Shown here in pieces: positions 26,035 to 34,898 of a stretch of DNA of 64,000 nt. The translations under genes were made by a program, and so were the position numbers. Position 1 is the first letter of the stretch. Every line of letters starts with the position of its first letter. The DNA comes from Flavobacterium sp. UMI-01 (GTDB taxonomy: Bacteria > Bacteroidota > Bacteroidia > Flavobacteriales > Flavobacteriaceae): contig NZ_BPLU01000008.1 in the NCBI RefSeq assembly GCF_019656315.1, forward strand, positions 1 to 64,000, written 5' to 3'. The notes beneath the pieces are model-generated. The model was not told the origin of the DNA. It saw only the letters and a program-made list of their open reading frames with translations, and did no database searches.

Positions 26035-28377
26035 TTAAAATCCTTCCGTTAAAATGGCGTACACTAGTGCTTTGGTCGGTTTTTGATGGTTCAACTTTTC
26101 TCTTACCACCTCAAAAAGGACTTTAAAATTACAATTTGATTTATAATTGCTACATCCATAAGCGGTTTTTCCTTTAAGGAGGTGGCCTTTTTGACATTTT
26201 GGGCAAGGCATGAGTTCACTGGTGTTTTCGGTAGTGCTTTCTTTTGAGTTTGCGAGAGGGGACGTTGCAGGTGTTTTTTGGATTAATTCTAGTTTGAAAT
26301 TTTCGTCTAATTTCAGTACACCTTCGGTGGTGGTACCAGAGGGTGTTTTAAAATCTTTTAAATTGACAGTAGCACCTTTTTGTAATAAACGTAGGTATTG
26401 GTTTTCAGAAATTTTTTTCTCGGCATAAACAAATGGCAATACAAAGTCGCAACCTGATAGGTAATTGCCACAGCCATAAGCTTTTTTTCCTTTAAGAAGA
26501 TTGCTTTTTTTACATTTAGGACAGGAAATTGCAGTAATACCTGCGTTCTTTTTTTGTTCTGTTTTTTCTGCTTGTTGGGCAACTTGTACCACATGTGATA
26601 TGCTAGCATGAACAGCTTCACTCCGTACTTCATATACCAAATCATCTACCATTTGTTTCATGTTTTTGATAAATGCTGCAGCTGAATATTCGCCTTTTTC
26701 TATGTCTTTTAATTGTTTTTCCCAAGTCCCTGTTAATTCGGCTGATTTGATTAAATCATTTTGGATGGTGGCAATCAATTGGATGCCAGTAGGTGTTGGA
26801 AGAACTTGTTTTTTGTTTCGTACAATATATTGTCTTTTGAAAAGGGTTTCGATGATATTGGCTCGAGTTGACGGACGTCCTATACCATTCTCTTTCATAA
26901 TTTCACGCAGGTCTTCGTCGTCTACTTGTTTTCCTGCTGTTTCCATGGCACGTAGTAAAGTTGCTTCGGTAAATTGGTGCGGTGGTTTGGTTTCCTTTTC
27001 TAAAAATGAAGGTTCGTGCGGTCCTTTTTCTCCAATTTGAAAATTAGGCAACACGTCGGATTCTTTCTCTTTGGTCTCTGAGTTGTTTTCTGAAACGGTT
27101 TCAAAAACCACACGCCAACCTTTTTTCAAAATGACTTTTCCGGTAGTTTTAAAAGTAACTGTAGCAGCTTTTCCAATTACGGTGGTGTTGGCAACCAAAC
27201 AATCCTCGTAAAATACTGCGATGAAGCGTTTGGTGATGATGTCATAAACTTGTTGTTGGTTATAGGGTAAATTGTTTTGAATACCAGTAGGAATAATGGC
27301 GTGGTGGTCTGTTACTTTTTTATCATTAAATACCTTGGCCGATTTTTTTATTTTTTTGCCCAATAAAGGTTCTGTTAAGACGCTATAATTGGTTAGTTTT
27401 TGAAGAATTTCAGGTACTTTTGGATAAATATCACTAGGCAAAAACGTCGTGTCCACTCTAGGATAGGTGATGACTTTTTGTTCGTACAATGTTTGGGCAA
27501 TTTTTAAGGTTTCTTCAGCTGAAAACCCAAATTTTGTATTGCAATAAACTTGTAAACCTGTTAGGTCAAATAATTTTGGAGCATATTCGTTTCCGTTTTT
27601 TTTATCGGAAGAAATAATTTTAAATTCGCTTTCTTTGACTTGATTGGCTAATCGTTCCCCATCTTCTTTGTTTAAAAATCGACCTTCTTCGTAACTAAAA
27701 AGTGTTGCTCTATACAGGGTTTGCAATTCCCAGTAGGGTTGTGGTTTGAAATTTTCGATTTCTTTAAATCGGTCCACGACCATGGCAAGTGTAGGGGTTT
27801 GTACGCGACCTATAGACAACACTTGCTTATATCCGCCATATTTTACGGTATATAAACGGGTGGCATTCATGCCCAAGAGCCAGTCTCCAATAGCTCTTGA
27901 AAAGCCAGCGTGGTATAAATTGTCAAAATGAGTTGAAGGTTTTAGATTTTCAAAACCTTCTTTGATGGCTTCAGTGGTAAGCGAGGATATCCAGAGTCGT
28001 TGCACTTCGCCCTTATAATTGGCTTCATTCATGACCCAGCGTTGAATAAGTTCTCCTTCTTGTCCAGCATCCCCGCAGTTGATAACGACATCCGCTTTGT
28101 CGAACAAACTTTTTATGATGTTGAATTGTTTTTGAATTCCTGCGTTGGGCACTACCTTAGTTTCGAATTTTTCAGGCAGCATTGGCAGGTTGTTCAGATC
28201 CCAGCTTTTCCAATGAGGTTTGTAATCATTGGGTTCTTTTAAGGTGCATAAATGCCCAAATGTATAGGTAACTACATAACCATTCCCTTCAAAATAACCG
28301 TCGTGCTTAGTGTTTGCACCTAAAACAGAAGCGATTTCACGTGCTACACTGGGTTTCTCCGCTATACAAACCTTCAT
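26035..28377 (-). CDS. topB: DNA topoisomerase III (type IA)
   Basis: A 780-residue type IA topoisomerase that relaxes and decatenates DNA. N-terminal Toprim domain (MKVCIAEKPSVAREIA, then INCGDAGQEGELI with the acidic metal ligands), the SIGRVQTPTLAMV block, the active-site Tyr in ITYPRVDTTFLPSD, and EATLLRAMETAGKQ with the IGRPSTRANIIETL block. The C-terminus (about 625-780) has two zinc-ribbon-like repeats, CPKCKKSNLLKGKKAYGC and CPKCQKGHLLKGKTAYGC. The GYF_2 gene lies 50 bases upstream on the same strand and may be co-transcribed. Confidence 0.92.
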   Translation of the reverse strand: MKVCIAEKPSVAREIASVLGANTKHDGYFEGNGYVVTYTFGHLCTLKEPNDYKPHWKSWDLNNLPMLPEKFETKVVPNAGIQKQFNIIKSLFDKADVVINCGDAGQEGELIQRWVMNEANYKGEVQRLWISSLTTEAIKEGFENLKPSTHFDNLYHAGFSRAIGDWLLGMNATRLYTVKYGGYKQVLSIGRVQTPTLAMVVDRFKEIENFKPQPYWELQTLYRATLFSYEEGRFLNKEDGERLANQVKESEFKIISSDKKNGNEYAPKLFDLTGLQVYCNTKFGFSAEETLKIAQTLYEQKVITYPRVDTTFLPSDIYPKVPEILQKLTNYSVLTEPLLGKKIKKSAKVFNDKKVTDHHAIIPTGIQNNLPYNQQQVYDIITKRFIAVFYEDCLVANTTVIGKAATVTFKTTGKVILKKGWRVVFETVSENNSETKEKESDVLPNFQIGEKGPHEPSFLEKETKPPHQFTEATLLRAMETAGKQVDDEDLREIMKENGIGRPSTRANIIETLFKRQYIVRNKKQVLPTPTGIQLIATIQNDLIKSAELTGTWEKQLKDIEKGEYSAAAFIKNMKQMVDDLVYEVRSEAVHASISHVVQVAQQAEKTEQKKNAGITAISCPKCKKSNLLKGKKAYGCGNYLSGCDFVLPFVYAEKKISENQYLRLLQKGATVNLKDFKTPSGTTTEGVLKLDENFKLELIQKTPATSPLANSKESTTENTSELMPCPKCQKGHLLKGKTAYGCSNYKSNCNFKVLFEVVREKLNHQKPTKALVYAILTEGF

Positions 28378-28427
28378 TTTTTTTCGTTTATTAGGCGCTA
28401 AGACCTTATTTTTGCTTCTATTGGGTG

Positions 28428-29195
28428 TTAATGGAGTCGTTCCAATTCTAATGATAGACGATGGTTTTCGTCTTCAATTTTTTCCATTTCATTTTTCCAA
28501 TGTGCTATTTGTTTATTAGCCTCATTGATTTCCTCTTCGCGTTCAGCAGCCGATCTTAAAAATTGAAAATTAGAAGCTTCTGCCAGTTGTTTTTTGGCTT
28601 CTTCAAAATTGGTGTTGGCTACAATTAAGAGTTCCTTGTTATTGAATATTTTGTTTTGGATGTTTTCTTTTTTCTCTTTTAAAATTCGGTCGGCTTCAAT
28701 TTTTTCTTGGATAGCCAATTGTATTTTTTGTTCTTCAATTTCTTTTTGTTGCAAGCGGAATTGAATGTTGTTTTTTTCGGTTTGTTTGTTCAGTAGTTCC
28801 AATTTTTCTCGTCGGTTTTGTTGGTAAACACTCAAGAAAAAACTAGCAATAATCAGAATTCCAAAAAAACAAATAAAGTAAAAAACACTTCTTTTTAAGC
28901 CAAAAATACGTTTCTTCTTTTTAGGAGAACTAACTGCATGGGTTTCTATATTTTCAACTGGAGTTGTTGCTGTGACAGGAGCTGGGCTTGTAACAACAGG
29001 CGTTACAACAGTTTTGATAGGTGGCGGAATAGGAACCAGCAGGCTTTTGAGTTCTTCGACTTCGGCAGCTGTTTTCCAATCCGGCATTCCCTGACACCAT
29101 ACGGGGGTGTTGGGTTTGATATTTTTAGATTTTAATTCTTCTAGGGTAAATGGACCACTACTTTCAATTCCGTTATGCAGGAAATAACTATTCAT
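28428..29195 (-). CDS. GYF_2-domain membrane protein with coiled coil
   Basis: A 255-residue protein of unknown function. Residues 1-52 form a GYF_2 (DUF4339) domain (YFLHNGIESSGPFTLEELKS, then VWCQGMPDWKTAAEV), a small fold thought to bind proline-rich peptides. A Pro/Val/Thr-rich linker covers 53-90. A basic patch (PKKKKRIFGLKR) leads to one membrane helix (about 105-125), and residues 130-255 are a charged coiled coil. The GYF-like domain is thus cytoplasmic or extracytoplasmic depending on topology; the basic patch before the helix suggests the N-terminus is inside. Confidence 0.75.
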   Translation of the reverse strand: MNSYFLHNGIESSGPFTLEELKSKNIKPNTPVWCQGMPDWKTAAEVEELKSLLVPIPPPIKTVVTPVVTSPAPVTATTPVENIETHAVSSPKKKKRIFGLKRSVFYFICFFGILIIASFFLSVYQQNRREKLELLNKQTEKNNIQFRLQQKEIEEQKIQLAIQEKIEADRILKEKKENIQNKIFNNKELLIVANTNFEEAKKQLAEASNFQFLRSAAEREEEINEANKQIAHWKNEMEKIEDENHRLSLELERLH

Positions 29196-29522
29196 TGCTT
29201 TTTTGATGGTTTAATTTTGTGTCAAAAATACAAAACAAATTGGTACGAAGGAACGTAAAATGGAGCCGAATGACGTTTTGGTTTGCAGTTTGGTCTTTTC
29301 TGTCAAGGATAGGAACGAAAAGCCCGCAAAGGGGGAAGGCGAATAAAATAAACTCCAAAAGAGCGACTGCAAGAAGCTCCTTTTTGGGGTTGTATTTTAT
29401 AGCCTGATGCCTGCGGACTTGTAGTGGATAGCCTGCCCGGACAGCTTAAAAACAGGATTTTAACTTAAAATTAATAAACGTTTGGGGGAGCTATACTTTA
29501 AAAAAGCCGTAATTTTAAAATT
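29196..29522. other. Gene-free spacer with GC-rich repeat-like block
   Basis: Between divergent genes. Bases 29307-29446 are clearly richer in G+C than the surroundings and look like a dispersed Flavobacterium intergenic repeat: AGCCCGCAAAG, a hairpin CCAAAAGAGC/GCTCCTTTTTGG, and the segment GCCTGCGGACTTGTAGTGGA. The remaining bases carry the start regions of both neighbours; no convincing promoter was found. Confidence 0.5.
29307..29446. repeat. GC-rich intergenic repeat-like element
   Basis: A block of about 140 bases with higher G+C content, a hairpin (29354-29389 region) and GCCTGATGCCTGCGGACTT text that resembles sequence often seen between genes in flavobacterial genomes. It has no reading frame of note. 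The assignment to a repeat family is from memory of such sequences and was not checked. Confidence 0.45.
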
Positions 29523-30641
29523 ATGAAAAATGAAGTTAAAAAAGGGTTTTATTTTAAGCAATACACGGCACCAGAACAGAGTCCGTTTGAGAAACTTTTT
29601 CAGATTTTCAAAGAGTTGATTACGCATACCTCTGGGGATTTTGACGAAGCTATCAGTTGGTTACGCGAATTAGACAAGGAATATCAACTCACGGACGAAA
29701 AGTATACCATTGATGATTTTATTGAAGATTTAAAGAAAAAAGGCTACATCAAGGAAGAGTTGCGTGATGATGGTAGTGGAGGTTTAGGTATTACAGCTAA
29801 AACGGAGCGTGCGATTCGCCAACAGGCATTGGACCAAATTTTTGGAAACCTGAAACGCTCGGGCTCGGGGAATCATAAAACCAAACACTCAGGTATTGGG
29901 GATGAGCATACGGGGGAGTTTCGGGAGTTTTATTTTGGGGATAGTCTTGAACGGATTTCGCTTACGGAGAGTTTACGCAATGCGCAAATCAATCATGGGA
30001 TAGGTGATTTTAGATTGACTGAAAATGATTTGGTTGTTGAAGATACCTTGCATAAATCTCAAATGAGTACTGTACTGATGATTGACATTAGTCACAGTAT
30101 GATATTGTATGGTGAGGACAGAATTACGCCTGCTAAAAAAGTGGCAATGGCTCTGGCAGAGCTTATTACAACCCGTTATCCAAAAGATACTTTAGATATA
30201 TTGGTTTTTGGAAATGACGCTTGGCCTATTGCGATTAAGGATTTGCCTTATTTGAAAGTGGGGCCTTATCATACCAATACGGTTGCAGGATTGCAATTAG
30301 CGATGGATATGCTTCGCAGAAAACGCAATACCAACAAACAGATATTTATGATTACCGATGGCAAGCCTAGTTGTGTGAGAGAACGTGACGGGAGTTACTA
30401 CATGAACAGTAACGGTCTTGATGAATATATTGTAGATAAATGCTATACTCAAGCGCAACAAGCTAGAAAATTGCATATTCCTATTACGACTTTCATGATT
30501 GCCAGTGACCCTTATTTGCAGAAGTTTGTCAATAAATTTACGGAGGCCAATCAAGGGAAGGCTTTTTATACGGGCTTAAAAGGGCTGGGCGAAATGATTT
30601 TTGAGGATTATGAAACGAATAGGAAGAAGCGGGTGAGGTAG
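29523..30641 (+). CDS. von Willebrand factor A domain protein
   Basis: A 372-residue protein. The N-terminal third is helical and charged. A vWA domain occupies about 175-372: MIDISHSMILYG carries the DxSxS metal-site (MIDAS), followed by AMALAELITTRYPKDTLDILVFG and IFMITDGKPSC with the second Asp. It lacks a signal peptide or membrane segment. It pairs with the AAA ATPase that follows, as in MoxR/CoxE- or Mg-chelatase-like systems, which remodel protein complexes or insert metals. The target is unknown. Confidence 0.8.
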   Translation: MKNEVKKGFYFKQYTAPEQSPFEKLFQIFKELITHTSGDFDEAISWLRELDKEYQLTDEKYTIDDFIEDLKKKGYIKEELRDDGSGGLGITAKTERAIRQQALDQIFGNLKRSGSGNHKTKHSGIGDEHTGEFREFYFGDSLERISLTESLRNAQINHGIGDFRLTENDLVVEDTLHKSQMSTVLMIDISHSMILYGEDRITPAKKVAMALAELITTRYPKDTLDILVFGNDAWPIAIKDLPYLKVGPYHTNTVAGLQLAMDMLRRKRNTNKQIFMITDGKPSCVRERDGSYYMNSNGLDEYIVDKCYTQAQQARKLHIPITTFMIASDPYLQKFVNKFTEANQGKAFYTGLKGLGEMIFEDYETNRKKRVR

Positions 30642-30793
30642 TTGATTAGTCGTCAGTAGCTAGTGGTCAGTGGTCAGTTTTTTTTAGTATTCAGTAATTA
30701 TAAGATGTCAAATTTTAGTTGATTGTTAAGCGTTTATAGTTTATGGTTTAGAGTGAAGGATTAAGAAAAAAAATAGATAGAAATAAAGATAAA
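30642..30793 (+). other. Short degenerate GTCAGT repeat between vWA and AAA genes
   Basis: The 152-base spacer includes a run of imperfect repeats of GTCAGT/GGTCAGT at about 30652-30680. No gene or clear promoter is visible; the two flanking genes are probably still functionally linked. Confidence 0.4.
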
Positions 30794-32257
30794 ATGAACA
30801 TACAAAACATAAAAACTTTAGGAGAGCTCAAGGCTTCGGGATACCAATCCAAATCGATTAAGGACGAATTGAGGGCCAACTTAATTGAGAGAAAAAAAGC
30901 GGGAAAACCTGTTTTTGAGGGCGTTCATGGATTTGAAAACACCGTGATTCCGGAGTTGGAACGCGCTATATTATCTCGACACAACATCAATTTATTGGGT
31001 TTGAGAGGGCAGGCGAAAACCAGATTGGCACGCAAGATGGTGGAGTTGCTCGATGAATATATTCCCTATGTGAGTGGTTCGGAGATTAATGACGACCCTT
31101 TTTGTCCGATATCGAGGTTTGCTCAGGATATTATCAAGGAACAGGGTGATGAAACCCCTATTTCATGGTTGCATCGCAAGGAGCGCTTTTCGGAGAAATT
31201 AGCAACTCCAGATGTCACCGTTGCCGACCTGATAGGAGATGTGGACCCGATTAAAGCGGCTAATTTGAGGTTGTCTTATGCTGATGATAGAGTGATTCAT
31301 TTTGGGATGATTCCGCGGGCCAATCGCTGTATTTTTGTGATTAACGAATTGCCTGATTTGCAAGCGCGCATTCAGGTGGCTTTGTTCAATATTTTACAAG
31401 AAGGGGATATTCAGATTCGAGGGTTTAAATTGCGTTTGCCTCTTGATATCCAATTTGTTTTTACGGCCAATCCTGAGGATTATACCAATAGAGGAAGCAT
31501 TGTAACACCGTTGAAAGACCGTATTGGTTCACAGATTCTAACACATTATCCAGAAACCGTTGCTATTGCCCGAACGATTACAGAGCAAGAGGCTAGATTG
31601 GATAAGGAGCAGGAGGAAAGGGTGTATGTTCCGTCGCTGGCAAAGGATTTGTTGGAACAAATTAGTTTCGAAGCAAGAGTTAGTGAATATGTTGATTATA
31701 AAAGTGGGGTAAGTGCCCGAATGAGTATTACGGCTTATGAAAATTTATTGAGTACCGCCGAACGTAGGTGTTTACTGAATGGAGAAGACAAAACGGTGGT
31801 TCGTTTGTCTGATTTTATGGGGGTGATTCCTGCTATTACAGGAAAGATAGAATTGGTTTATGAAGGTGAGCAGGAGGGAGCGGCATTTGTAGCGCAACAT
31901 CTGTTGGGAGCTGCCATTCGCAATTTGTTTCCTGACTATTTTCCAAAAATTGAAAAACTCGAAAAACCCAATGAGAAAAATACCTATACCGACTTGGTTG
32001 AATGGTTTTTTGCAGAAAATGGTTTTGAATTGCTAGACGAATGTACGGATGCGGAATACCAAACTATCCTCAATGGTATCGAACCGCTTGAAGTTTTGAT
32101 TCAAAAGTTTCAAAATAAAGTACCGAAAGAAGAGCAACTTTTTATGAAAGAATTTGTACTGTGGGCGATGGTTGAAAACAGAAAACTAAGTAAAGACCGT
32201 ATCGCAACAGGATATCAGTTTAGAGATATTTATGGCAGTTATATAAACAAACTGTAA
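30794..32257 (+). CDS. AAA+ ATPase of the magnesium chelatase ChlI/MoxR type
   Basis: A 487-residue AAA+ protein. The Walker A-like segment is LLGLRGQAKTRLARKM (about residues 75-90), with IFVINELPDLQARIQVALFNILQEGDIQIRG supplying Walker B and the ring-contact helix, and FVFTANPEDYTNRGSIVTPLKDRIG the sensor-1 and arginine region. This organisation is shared by ChlI and MoxR ATPases. No chlorophyll or cobalamin genes lie near, so a true chelatase role is unlikely. It is coupled in order with the upstream vWA protein. Confidence 0.8.
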   Translation: MNIQNIKTLGELKASGYQSKSIKDELRANLIERKKAGKPVFEGVHGFENTVIPELERAILSRHNINLLGLRGQAKTRLARKMVELLDEYIPYVSGSEINDDPFCPISRFAQDIIKEQGDETPISWLHRKERFSEKLATPDVTVADLIGDVDPIKAANLRLSYADDRVIHFGMIPRANRCIFVINELPDLQARIQVALFNILQEGDIQIRGFKLRLPLDIQFVFTANPEDYTNRGSIVTPLKDRIGSQILTHYPETVAIARTITEQEARLDKEQEERVYVPSLAKDLLEQISFEARVSEYVDYKSGVSARMSITAYENLLSTAERRCLLNGEDKTVVRLSDFMGVIPAITGKIELVYEGEQEGAAFVAQHLLGAAIRNLFPDYFPKIEKLEKPNEKNTYTDLVEWFFAENGFELLDECTDAEYQTILNGIEPLEVLIQKFQNKVPKEEQLFMKEFVLWAMVENRKLSKDRIATGYQFRDIYGSYINKL

Positions 32258-32273
32258 AAATTGATTGAAGTTT

Positions 32274-32308
32274 AAAAAGGATTTGGATTTTTTCTGAATC
32301 CTTTTTTG
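32274..32308 (+). terminator. Terminator of the vWA-AAA genes
   Basis: AAAAAGGATT (32274-32283) pairs with AATCCTTTTT (32297-32306), then a T-run; 17 bases after the AAA ATPase stop. Confidence 0.8.
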
Positions 32309-32396
32309 TTTTAAAAAACAATGTTTTTTGATTTGTCGTACTTTGATTTGATTAGTTTTTTAAAAGCGTCATTATTATCCTTTATTAATGGGGTAA

Positions 32397-32428
32397 AAAA
32401 AACGCTACAAATTTTTGCAGCGTTTTTT
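32397..32428 (-). terminator. Terminator of tRNA-Tyr
   Basis: A 10-bp stem AAAAAACGCT/AGCGTTTTTT with a 12-base loop starts immediately after the tRNA 3' end on the minus strand and is followed by a T-run in that direction. Confidence 0.85.
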
Positions 32429-32429
32429 G

Positions 32430-32510
32430 TGGGGAGAGCAGGATTCGAACCTGCGAAGTTTTCACAGCAGATTTACAGTCTGCCCTCGTTGGCCGCTTGA
32501 GTATCTCCCC
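32430..32510 (-). tRNA. tRNA-Tyr (anticodon GTA)
   Basis: Read on the minus strand the sequence begins GGGGAGATACTC and ends TCTCCCC plus the discriminator A, giving a 7-bp acceptor stem (32504-32510 with 32431-32437). The anticodon arm GCAGACTGTAAATCTGC shows anticodon GTA. The extra arm is long, as expected for bacterial tRNA-Tyr, and the T arm has GGTTCGAATCC. The CCA end is not encoded. Confidence 0.95.
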
Positions 32511-32645
32511 ATGACCAATGTGTTGTTGCTTGTTGTTCTAAGCGGTTGCAAATATAAGAACAGTTTTGGTTTGTACAAACTTATTTCCCCTTATTTTTTC
32601 GGATATTTTCAGTATTTTTTTTAAACGGTTGGTATTGAATAAAAT

Positions 32646-32673
32646 AAAAAAATCTCCCAAAGGAGATTTTTTT
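32646..32673. terminator. Terminator downstream of TlpA-like gene
   Basis: AATCTCC (32651-32657) pairs with GGAGATT (32662-32668) around a CAAA loop with A and T runs on each side, 18 bases past the end of the TlpA-like gene on the minus strand and usable in both directions. Confidence 0.85.
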
Positions 32674-32691
32674 ATAAACGTATTAAGTAGG

Positions 32692-33855
32692 CTATTTTTT
32701 ATTTAAAAGTTCAATGATTTTAGCTCTTAGAGCATCTCCTCTTAAATCTCTGGCAACAATAGTTCCTGATGCATCAAGAATAAATGTCGCTGGAATAGCT
32801 TCTACCTGATATTGTCTTGCGATGGGTTCGTCCCAAAATTTTAAATTAGAAACATGCACCCATGTTAATTTGTCTTTAGCAATGGCTTCTTTCCATTTGG
32901 CTTTGTCCTTATCTAAGGACACACCAACAATGTTAAGACCTTTGGAATGTAGTTCGTTGTAAATAGCTACTACATTTGGATTTTCTTGCCTACAAGGTCC
33001 ACACCACGAAGCCCAAAAATCAACAACAGTTACTTTTCCTAGATTTTCCTTGAGTGAAATTATTTTTCCTTCAGGGTTAGGTCCAGAAAAATCTGTTCTT
33101 CATTTAGCTTCAGCACCACCAGCTTGTGGAGCTGTACCTACAGCAGGGTTTTTAATTTCGCCTAATCTTGTTTTGATAGCTTTTCCTGGTTTAGTATTTT
33201 TTAAGGACTCTTCAAAACTATTATAGATAGCTTCTGCTTTTTTAACATCAGCAGTAGGGTCATTAAGCATTCCTTGGATGATTAAAGCACTAATTAATGA
33301 TTTTGGATGTGTTTCAGCATATCCGATGTATTTTGCTTTAGAAGCATTACCTACTTCTTCTTGAATTTTAGAAAATTGTTGCATTAAGCTATTGATTACC
33401 GCAGTATCTTTAGCTTGTTGTGCAGTATTCATTTTCCCCATATTCTGAGTTTGGAAATCCATTAATTTCTTTTGGATTCCTTTGATTTCTTCATTGAATT
33501 TAACATATTCCTCGTTATTGTAAGTTCCAGAAACTTTTGCGTTTTGGATACTATCTTTGTTAATAACGATTTTAATATCTCCATTTTCTAATATAAAAGG
33601 AACTTTACCTTGAATACCTTCGATTTGTAAAGTGTGGAAAGAAGGCTCTAATGCTTTTCCTTCAAATACAAATTTACCATTTTCAACTTTAGCTGTATCA
33701 ACAGACTTTAATCCCATACCACTTTCATCTTGTGTTTCAAGGATGATTGTTTTTCCATTTTCAATTCCTTCAATACTTCCAGAAACGGTGTACTTGTCTT
33801 TGTTACAAGAAAATAATAAAAGAGAAGCAGATAGTAAAAAAAATATTTTTTTCAT
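32692..33855 (-). pseudogene. DUF4369/TlpA-like thioredoxin lipoprotein interrupted by an in-frame TGA
   Basis: One 387-codon frame broken once. Part 1 (33855 to 33103) starts with a lipoprotein signal peptide (lipobox LLLFSC, Cys17) and a DUF4369 domain. At 33100-33102 is TGA (AEAK-stop-RTDFSGPNPEG). The frame then continues without a shift through the linker, the thioredoxin active site FWASWCGPCRQEN and the full fold to the stop at 32692. Both halves look well preserved, so the change is recent, a sequence error, or tolerated by readthrough. In intact form it would be a periplasmic disulfide-related protein anchored by lipid. If truncated, 251 residues without the redox domain remain. Confidence 0.85.
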
Positions 33856-34049
33856 TACAATTAAATTAGTTATTATGTTAAGCGGACAAAAGTATTATAA
33901 AAATATAGAAGTCACTTAATATTAAGGACTAAATTTTTGTTATAGTTTTTTAATTTTAACATTAATTTGGTTTTTTTACTAAAAGAGTAGATTTTTTTTA
34001 AAATAAGTGTTTGTTTTTGATTGAAGATTGGGTTATTCCTATTCTAAAA

Positions 34050-34092
34050 TAAAGAAAAGGAACAACTATAAGTAATAGATGTTCCTTTTCAG
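34050..34092 (-). terminator. Terminator of the sigma/anti-sigma operon
   Basis: A 10-bp perfect stem (AAAAGGAACA at 34055-34064 and its complement at 34080-34089) with T-rich sequence following on the minus strand, 21 bases past the anti-sigma stop. Confidence 0.8.
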
Positions 34093-34109
34093 TGGTAATT
34101 TATAGTATT

Positions 34110-34898
34110 TTAAACTTTTCCTAAGGTATATAATTGTTCCATTGTAGGCGTCAAACTTCCTCCTGCGGGTTCCAAAGTAATTCCAAAGGCTTCTGCATCA
34201 GCTGTTCCATCAACACTAAATAAACGTTGGCTGTTAGCCGCAAAATTATCCAACAATCCAATACTTGTAGGAGTAAGCGGACTTAGTTTTAATGACCATA
34301 CTTGATACACCATGCCTTTTGGTGGTTCTGGTAATCCTGTGGCATCTACATAAACTTTTTGAGAGTCTTTGTTCCAATAAATTTTAGCAAAAGATTCAGG
34401 AGCCACTGCTTGGCCTCCAAGCGCTACCACTTTAGTGTTGTTGTCTCGGATAAAGGCTAAGCTAGATTCTATTGCTTTGTTTTCTAGAGTAAGCGTATTG
34501 AGTTCTTTTTCTATTTTACTTTTTTCAGCTTCTGTTGTTGCCACTTGATTAGTTGCCGTTGTGAGTTGAGTGTATTGGTATCCAATACCTACTAATAATA
34601 GTATTGCAGCTGCCCAGCCTAAGTAAGAAGAAAGGTTACGCTTTGGTTCCATTTCAATTACTTTAGCTTCAGGATTTAATCCTAGTTTGCTTTTAATTTT
34701 CTCATAATTACGGATAGAATTAAAAGGAGAGAAACTAGAGGATAAAGCTACAACTGTTTTCTCAATGGCTACAATTTCAGCTAGTAATTCGGGGTCGTTT
34801 TTGGCCTTATTGGCAATTTCTTCGTTTTCAGCCTCACTGAGTAAGCCGTAAACGTAAAGTTCTAATATGCCTGAGTTGATATATTCTTTATTTTCCAT
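34110..34898 (-). CDS. Membrane anti-sigma factor (RskA-like)
   Basis: A 262-residue single-pass membrane protein. Residues 1-90 are the cytoplasmic zinc-less anti-sigma part (ELYVYGLLSEAENEEIANKA), one membrane helix lies at about 92-112 (LGWAAAILLLVGIGYQY), followed by a coiled segment and an extracytoplasmic RskA C-terminal domain (GMVYQVWSLKLSPLTPTSIGLL, then FGITLEPAGGSLTPT). It would hold the sigma factor encoded just upstream until an envelope signal. Its start codon overlaps the sigma stop by one base (TAATG), which implies coupled translation. Confidence 0.85.
   Translation of the reverse strand: MENKEYINSGILELYVYGLLSEAENEEIANKAKNDPELLAEIVAIEKTVVALSSSFSPFNSIRNYEKIKSKLGLNPEAKVIEMEPKRNLSSYLGWAAAILLLVGIGYQYTQLTTATNQVATTEAEKSKIEKELNTLTLENKAIESSLAFIRDNNTKVVALGGQAVAPESFAKIYWNKDSQKVYVDATGLPEPPKGMVYQVWSLKLSPLTPTSIGLLDNFAANSQRLFSVDGTADAEAFGITLEPAGGSLTPTMEQLYTLGKV

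Noticed and set aside
26358..26645. Lys-rich frame inside topoisomerase III
   Set aside because: It is a frame shadow of the zinc-ribbon repeats of topB on the same strand, with no leader or separate support.
30652..30680. Tandem GTCAGT repeats as a CRISPR-like array
   Set aside because: The units are 5-7 bases, imperfect and without spacers, so they are low-complexity sequence.
30794..32257. Magnesium chelatase in the strict sense
   Set aside because: The fold fits but no tetrapyrrole genes are near; a MoxR-like role with the vWA partner is more likely.
32415..32624. Reading frame across tRNA-Tyr
   Set aside because: It is only the open antisense of the tRNA and its flanks, with no protein-like features.
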